From positions 1 through 8,316 of the forward strand of contig JAITSF010000017.1 in assembly GCA_031287975.1 (NCBI GenBank): a stretch of DNA of 8,316 nucleotides, written 5' to 3'. This DNA is from Candidatus Nomurabacteria bacterium. Its GTDB lineage: Bacteria > Patescibacteriota > Saccharimonadia > Saccharimonadales > Saccharimonadaceae. Numbering within the stretch: position 1 is the first letter of the stretch; every line of letters begins with the position of its first letter. This document shows positions 6,024 through 8,316 of this stretch, in pieces. The translations under genes were made by a program, and so were the position numbers. The notes beneath the pieces were generated by a model, which saw only the letters and a list, made by a program, of their open reading frames with translations, was not told the origin of the DNA and made no database searches.

Positions 6024-7349
6024 TTAGGAATCTTCCGACACTTCAGCACCGCCCCATTCAATCAACGAAAAACCATAACGAGTAAACTTTTTAATAGTTT
6101 GCGGCAAAACTTGAGTGTTTTGGTCGGCCGCTTGGTAAGCCATAAAAATCCGCAAGTTCGAATCCGACTGCGGCAAGACTTTCAACTTAGCTAAGTTGCG
6201 ATTGATCTCATCAGTAGTCGCAAAATGTATTAAATTGTATTCATTTTGCATCAGCCGACCCATCCAAAAACCAATAAAATCGTTAGCTTCTGATTGCGTC
6301 AAACCCATTTTATCCAAAGTCGTCTGCAAAAAATCTTTAGTGTCAGATTTTTTAACCACAAAACCCCGTGCCATATTAAAATACCTATCCGAATTTGCTA
6401 CACTCTCCCACACTAAATAATTATGTTCGCGACCATCGGCTTGATTGATCAACTTACCGTTTGGTTTGGTTTTAACCCGCCAACCATCGCCGATTTCCGG
6501 ATAAGTCGTCAGCTGACCGTCATATTCCAAGTCAACCGAAACACTCAGCTCTTGCGGCGAATAAAGATAAATCACCGGTGTTATAGTACTCATAAAAACT
6601 CCCGGAGCTATTTCTCGAAAACCCCCTGTCGGTGGCCTATCAGATGTTGTGCCACTGCTAGTAGGCTCATCAGATGATGTTGTGCCACTACTAGTCGGTT
6701 CATCGGACGATGTTGTGCCGCTGGTCGTTGTTCCGCTGGTCGTTGTCCCGCTAGACGGACAAGATACTTCCATATTAAATCTAGTGGCCCATTTATACAT
6801 AATATTATATTCATCTTTCGATATACAGTCCGAATAATCAGCTTGAGTGTCTGTGTCCGAACCAATATACTGTTTGGCCGGACAAATTTCCGGTGCCGGC
6901 TTTGGCTGACAGTCCACAAAAATAAACATCTCGGTTAAATTACCGTCTTCATCGACCTGTTGATAGCTACCTATAATCCTCAGCTGTCCCTGCACAAAAG
7001 CCTCGAAAAAGGCTGAATCATTTTCATACCCCCATAAAGCCCTCATATCATCAGTTACCCCAACTTGGAGCGCTTGAGAAACCTGTGTAAATTGTTCCTG
7101 AGTAATCGTCCCCAAAACCGCGCCGTCCAACGACACCTCGTAATTACCAGCCGAATTTAGGGTTAAAGTATAAGTTTTATCATCATAAACCACCACAATT
7201 TGGCTGCTCGCTGTCGGCTGAATCTGCTCCGAAGTTACTTCCACCGCTGATTCGGTTTCGTCCGCCGCATAAGCCGACACAAAACCAAACGCTCCCGCCA
7301 AAACCAGCCCCGCCAAACCGCCACTAAACAAAATTTTTCGAATTGTCAT
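6024..7349 (-). CDS. Secreted protein with Ser/Thr repeat linker and PVIYLY...EWGG C-terminal domain, function unknown
   Basis: A 441-residue exported protein. A signal peptide (MTIRKILF then a hydrophobic core to about 27) ends in AYA before ADETES, a good signal peptidase I site. Residues about 50-145 form an N-terminal domain without a match I recognise. A four-cysteine stretch follows (C147, C156, C175 and C197), then a repetitive Ser/Gly/Thr/Asp/Glu/Pro linker at 200-236. The C-terminal domain contains PVIYLY (258-263), GDGWRVKTKPNGKL (about 287-300), YLVWES (about 311-316), GFVVKKSDTKDFL, EANDFIGFW, LRIFMAYQ and finally EWGG (431-434). I recognise this pattern as a recurrent conserved domain of exported hypothetical proteins in CPR and Firmicutes; its role is not known to me. 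An ATG at 7364 would add five residues, but AAAGGGG lies five bases before 7349, so 7349 is preferred. It sits between a TPR-like membrane protein and a VirB6-like protein in one operon. Confidence 0.85.
   Translation of the reverse strand: MTIRKILFSGGLAGLVLAGAFGFVSAYAADETESAVEVTSEQIQPTASSQIVVVYDDKTYTLTLNSAGNYEVSLDGAVLGTITQEQFTQVSQALQVGVTDDMRALWGYENDSAFFEAFVQGQLRIIGSYQQVDEDGNLTEMFIFVDCQPKPAPEICPAKQYIGSDTDTQADYSDCISKDEYNIMYKWATRFNMEVSCPSSGTTTSGTTTSGTTSSDEPTSSGTTSSDEPTSSGTTSDRPPTGGFREIAPGVFMSTITPVIYLYSPQELSVSVDLEYDGQLTTYPEIGDGWRVKTKPNGKLINQADGREHNYLVWESVANSDRYFNMARGFVVKKSDTKDFLQTTLDKMGLTQSEANDFIGFWMGRLMQNEYNLIHFATTDEINRNLAKLKVLPQSDSNLRIFMAYQAADQNTQVLPQTIKKFTRYGFSLIEWGGAEVSEDS
6642..6752 (-). 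repeat. In-frame tandem repeats in the secreted protein's linker
   Basis: The linker reads as two SGTTT units (15 bp each), then two SGTTSSDEPTS units (33 bp each), then a partial SGTTS. The copies are close at the DNA level but differ at third codon positions, so the array is not brand new. Such Ser/Thr/Pro stalks usually act as flexible, often glycosylated spacers between exported domains, and copy number is likely to vary between strains. Confidence 0.85.
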
Positions 7350-7354
7350 ACTTG

Positions 7355-7361
7355 CCCCTTT
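7355..7361 (-). promoter_or_regulatory. Ribosome binding site that decides the start of the secreted-protein gene
   Basis: AAAGGGG on the minus strand lies five bases before the ATG at 7349. The alternative in-frame ATG at 7364 directly follows the upstream stop codon and has only a weak GGGAT before it. Confidence 0.65.
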
Positions 7362-7364
7362 CAT

Positions 7365-8039
7365 TTAATATCCCATTACCTGCAATGCGTCCAGCCAACT
7401 AATATACATATCTATCATAAATTCATCGTCAGCCTTGTCTCGATTAGCCTTGATTAGTTCAAGATATTTTTTCTGCTCACTAATATTATTTTGCTTGCGA
7501 TAGTTACTGGCCAGCGCCGCCCAAACCTGCAATTTCTGCTGGTCGGTTAAGTCGCTTTGGCCACTTAAATATTCCTCCATAACTCGATTAGCCTCAACGT
7601 ATTTGCCATTATTATAATACAACCCAGACAACGAATTAACCGCCTTGTATTTTTGCTCAGGCGAAATATTTTGATTGGCAACCATATCTTTCAAACCAGC
7701 TTCGGTGCTCGAGATAATTTCCGGCGCTGTACCAGCCGAATCATTAGCCACCGCTCGATACTCCTCGAGTTGGTTATCGATTTCATATTGACTGGTGTCG
7801 GGGTTACTACGTTGATTGTTTGACAAAACCAGCGCCACCACAATCAACGCTACCAGCGCTACCAGCGCTACAGCCACTATAATCAATCCAATTACCTTCT
7901 TATTACTTAACAAATTATTAGGTTTAGGTTGGTTGCCAGCCATAAAATCGGGCGGCGATGAAACCTCGACCGGCGAAGTATCAACCGGCGGCACAGCCGA
8001 TTGCTCCTCCTGCCCCGCACCATGCTGATTTTCGTCCAT
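7365..8039 (-). CDS. Single-pass membrane protein with TPR-like helical repeats
   Basis: A 224-residue protein with three parts. Residues 1-46 are a hydrophilic, acidic, Pro-rich N-terminus without a signal sequence. Residues about 48-73 form one transmembrane helix (VIGLIIVAVALVALVALIVV). The rest is a helical region in which about 120-148 (YKAVNSLSGLYYNNGKYVEA) and about 161-188 (VWAALASNYRKQNNISEQKK) resemble two tetratricopeptide-type helix pairs, which normally mediate protein contacts. The likely topology is N-terminus inside, helices outside. The start at 8039 is chosen over an in-frame ATG at 8069 because AAGGAGAG lies just before 8039, and because the likely transcription start (about 8061) lies downstream of 8069. 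The stop codon touches an ATG of the next gene, indicating one operon. The fold and neighbours suggest an envelope scaffold; no specific family is recognised. Confidence 0.85.
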   Translation of the reverse strand: MDENQHGAGQEEQSAVPPVDTSPVEVSSPPDFMAGNQPKPNNLLSNKKVIGLIIVAVALVALVALIVVALVLSNNQRSNPDTSQYEIDNQLEEYRAVANDSAGTAPEIISSTEAGLKDMVANQNISPEQKYKAVNSLSGLYYNNGKYVEANRVMEEYLSGQSDLTDQQKLQVWAALASNYRKQNNISEQKKYLELIKANRDKADDEFMIDMYISWLDALQVMGY

Positions 8040-8043
8040 ATTT

Positions 8044-8051
8044 CTCTCCTT
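8044..8051 (-). promoter_or_regulatory. Ribosome binding site for the TPR-like protein
   Basis: AAGGAGAG on the minus strand ends four bases before the ATG at 8039, with the GGAG core at the usual distance. It supports the shorter 224-residue protein over the longer in-frame reading that begins at 8069. Confidence 0.8.
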
Positions 8052-8067
8052 TATTATATACATAATC

Positions 8068-8076
8068 ATTATAACA
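8068..8076 (-). promoter_or_regulatory. Extended -10 promoter of the three-gene envelope operon
   Basis: Perfect TATAAT (8068-8073) preceded by TGT (8074-8076) gives the extended -10 form TGnTATAAT. The sequence at the -35 distance (about 8091-8096, GGTTTT) is poor and lies inside the terminator stem, as expected for an extended -10 promoter that does not need it. Transcription would start near 8061, just ahead of the ribosome binding site at 8044-8051. Confidence 0.7.
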
Positions 8077-8086
8077 GGTTTTTAAT

Positions 8087-8125
8087 AATTAAAACCCCCA
8101 ACGCGGAGATTGGGGGGTTTTAATT
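8087..8125 (-). terminator. Strong intrinsic terminator directly after tRNA-Asn
   Basis: The arms at 8087-8101 and 8110-8125 pair almost perfectly, A/T-rich outside and with a C5-6/G5-6 core, one bulged base and an 8-base loop. On the minus strand the stem's own 3' flank supplies the T-rich run (TTTTAATTATT). The structure is nearly symmetric, so it could also work on the plus strand. Its first base touches the last base of the encoded tRNA CCA, and it separates the tRNA from the extended -10 promoter of the next operon. Confidence 0.85.
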
Positions 8126-8200
8126 TGGCTCCGGAGGCCGGATTCGAACCGGCGACCAATTGGTTAACAGCCAACTGCGCTACCGCTGCGCTACTCCGGA
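8126..8200 (-). tRNA. trnN: tRNA-Asn (anticodon GTT), CCA end encoded
   Basis: The 75-base minus-strand sequence folds as a full cloverleaf. The acceptor stem is TCCGGAG/CTCCGGA, the D stem GCGC/GCGC with a 7-base loop, the anticodon stem GTTGG/CCAAT with loop CTGTTAA, and the T stem GCCGG/CCGGC with loop TTCGAAT. The discriminator base is G and CCA is encoded in the gene. The anticodon GTT (8166-8168) reads AAC and AAU, so the tRNA carries asparagine. No variable-arm expansion or intron is present. Confidence 0.97.
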
Positions 8201-8229
8201 ATATTTAGGGACAAGAACTCTCGAAAATT

Positions 8230-8257
8230 ATTCTAACAAAAAAGCTCACGCCGAGCA
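8230..8257 (-). promoter_or_regulatory. Possible second promoter close to tRNA-Asn
   Basis: TAGAAT (8230-8235) preceded by TGT forms an extended -10. TTGCTC lies 17 bp upstream (about 8253-8258), matching only the TTG of a consensus -35. It would start transcription near 8223, about 22 bases before the tRNA, and overlaps the short terminator-like hairpin. It is weaker than the upstream promoter at 8287-8315. Confidence 0.4.
8238..8256 (-). terminator. Short terminator-like hairpin between promoter and tRNA-Asn
   Basis: On the minus strand GCTC(G)...(T)GAGC (8256-8244) forms a 4-bp stem plus a G-T pair around a GCG loop, followed at once by six T (8243-8238). It lies only about 25 bases after the expected start site of the strong promoter. 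The stem is short, so termination may be partial. Confidence 0.5.
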
Positions 8258-8258
8258 A

Positions 8259-8278
8259 GGGAAATCGGAACATTTCCC
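8259..8278 (-). promoter_or_regulatory. Leader hairpin upstream of tRNA-Asn
   Basis: GGGAAAT (8278-8272) and ATTTCCC (8265-8259) form a perfect 7-bp stem with loop GTTCCG. It begins within two or three bases of the predicted transcription start and is followed after two bases by the terminator-like hairpin. It could stabilise the 5' end or take part in attenuation. It does not match any riboswitch class that I know. Confidence 0.45.
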
Positions 8279-8286
8279 TGTTGATG

Positions 8287-8315
8287 AGTATAGCACAAGC
8301 GCTTTGATTTGTCAA
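8287..8315 (-). promoter_or_regulatory. Near-consensus sigma70 promoter reading toward tRNA-Asn
   Basis: A perfect -35 TTGACA (8310-8315), a 17-bp spacer and -10 TATACT (8287-8292) lie on the minus strand, predicting a start near 8280. The spacer contains the 8-bp palindrome AAGCGCTT (8297-8304), a possible operator half-site pair. This is the strongest promoter in the window, which suits a stable-RNA gene. Confidence 0.85.
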
Positions 8316-8316
8316 G

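Noticed and set aside
6608..6919. Minus-strand frame with apparent repeats (QRPAEQRPAAQ)
   Set aside because: It is the tandem-repeat linker of the secreted protein read in a different phase.
7829..7878. GCTACCAGC-like short tandem repeat
   Set aside because: It encodes the Val/Ala/Leu run of the transmembrane helix of the TPR-like protein, so it is explained by low-complexity protein sequence.
6002..8039. Conjugative or type IV secretion locus
   Set aside because: Only the VirB6-like protein points that way. No VirB4, VirD4, relaxase or pilin gene is in the window, so a complete system cannot be claimed.

Overview
The window looks like chromosomal sequence from a Patescibacteria (CPR) bacterium, most likely Candidatus Saccharibacteria. 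This is inferred from protein style, not from a search. The pointers are a short TilS whose N-terminus resembles Saccharibacteria TilS, a MacA/MacB-like three-gene exporter with no outer-membrane partner, a VirB6/TrbL-like polytopic protein with a long Asn-rich tail, and a secreted protein with a 'PVIYLY...EWGG' C-terminal region. TGA serves as a stop codon (ends of the genes at 2363 and 1663), so the genetic code is standard and the TGA-recoding CPR groups are disfavoured. Every recognisable gene lies on the minus strand, so the transcription order runs from the right end to the left.

Right end (8316 to 8087): a near-consensus sigma70 promoter is followed by a 7-bp hairpin and a short hairpin with a T6 run. 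A second possible promoter follows, then tRNA-Asn(GTT) with an encoded CCA, then a strong terminator whose stem begins at the base next to the CCA.

Centre right (8076 to 3894): an extended -10 promoter leads a probable three-gene operon. It encodes a single-pass membrane protein with TPR-like helices (7365-8039), a secreted protein with a Ser/Thr-rich repeat linker (6024-7349), and a 702-residue VirB6/TrbL-like membrane protein (3894-6002). All three are envelope or surface proteins. Together they may form a secretion or surface assembly, but no function is proven.

Centre left (3848 to 419): a second possible promoter leads a tightly packed ABC exporter operon of membrane-fusion protein, ATPase and MacB-type permease. 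Spacing is 10 bp and then a 4-bp ATGA overlap. The layout matches YknXYZ/MacAB-type exporters.

Left end (391 to 1): this is the 5' part of tilS, the tRNA(Ile)-lysidine synthetase, running out of the window. After about residue 93 the normal TilS sequence is replaced, in frame, by a cluster of perfect and decayed palindromes. They encode a cysteine-rich stretch with 10 Cys in 34 residues. This in-frame palindromic insertion is the most unusual thing in the window.
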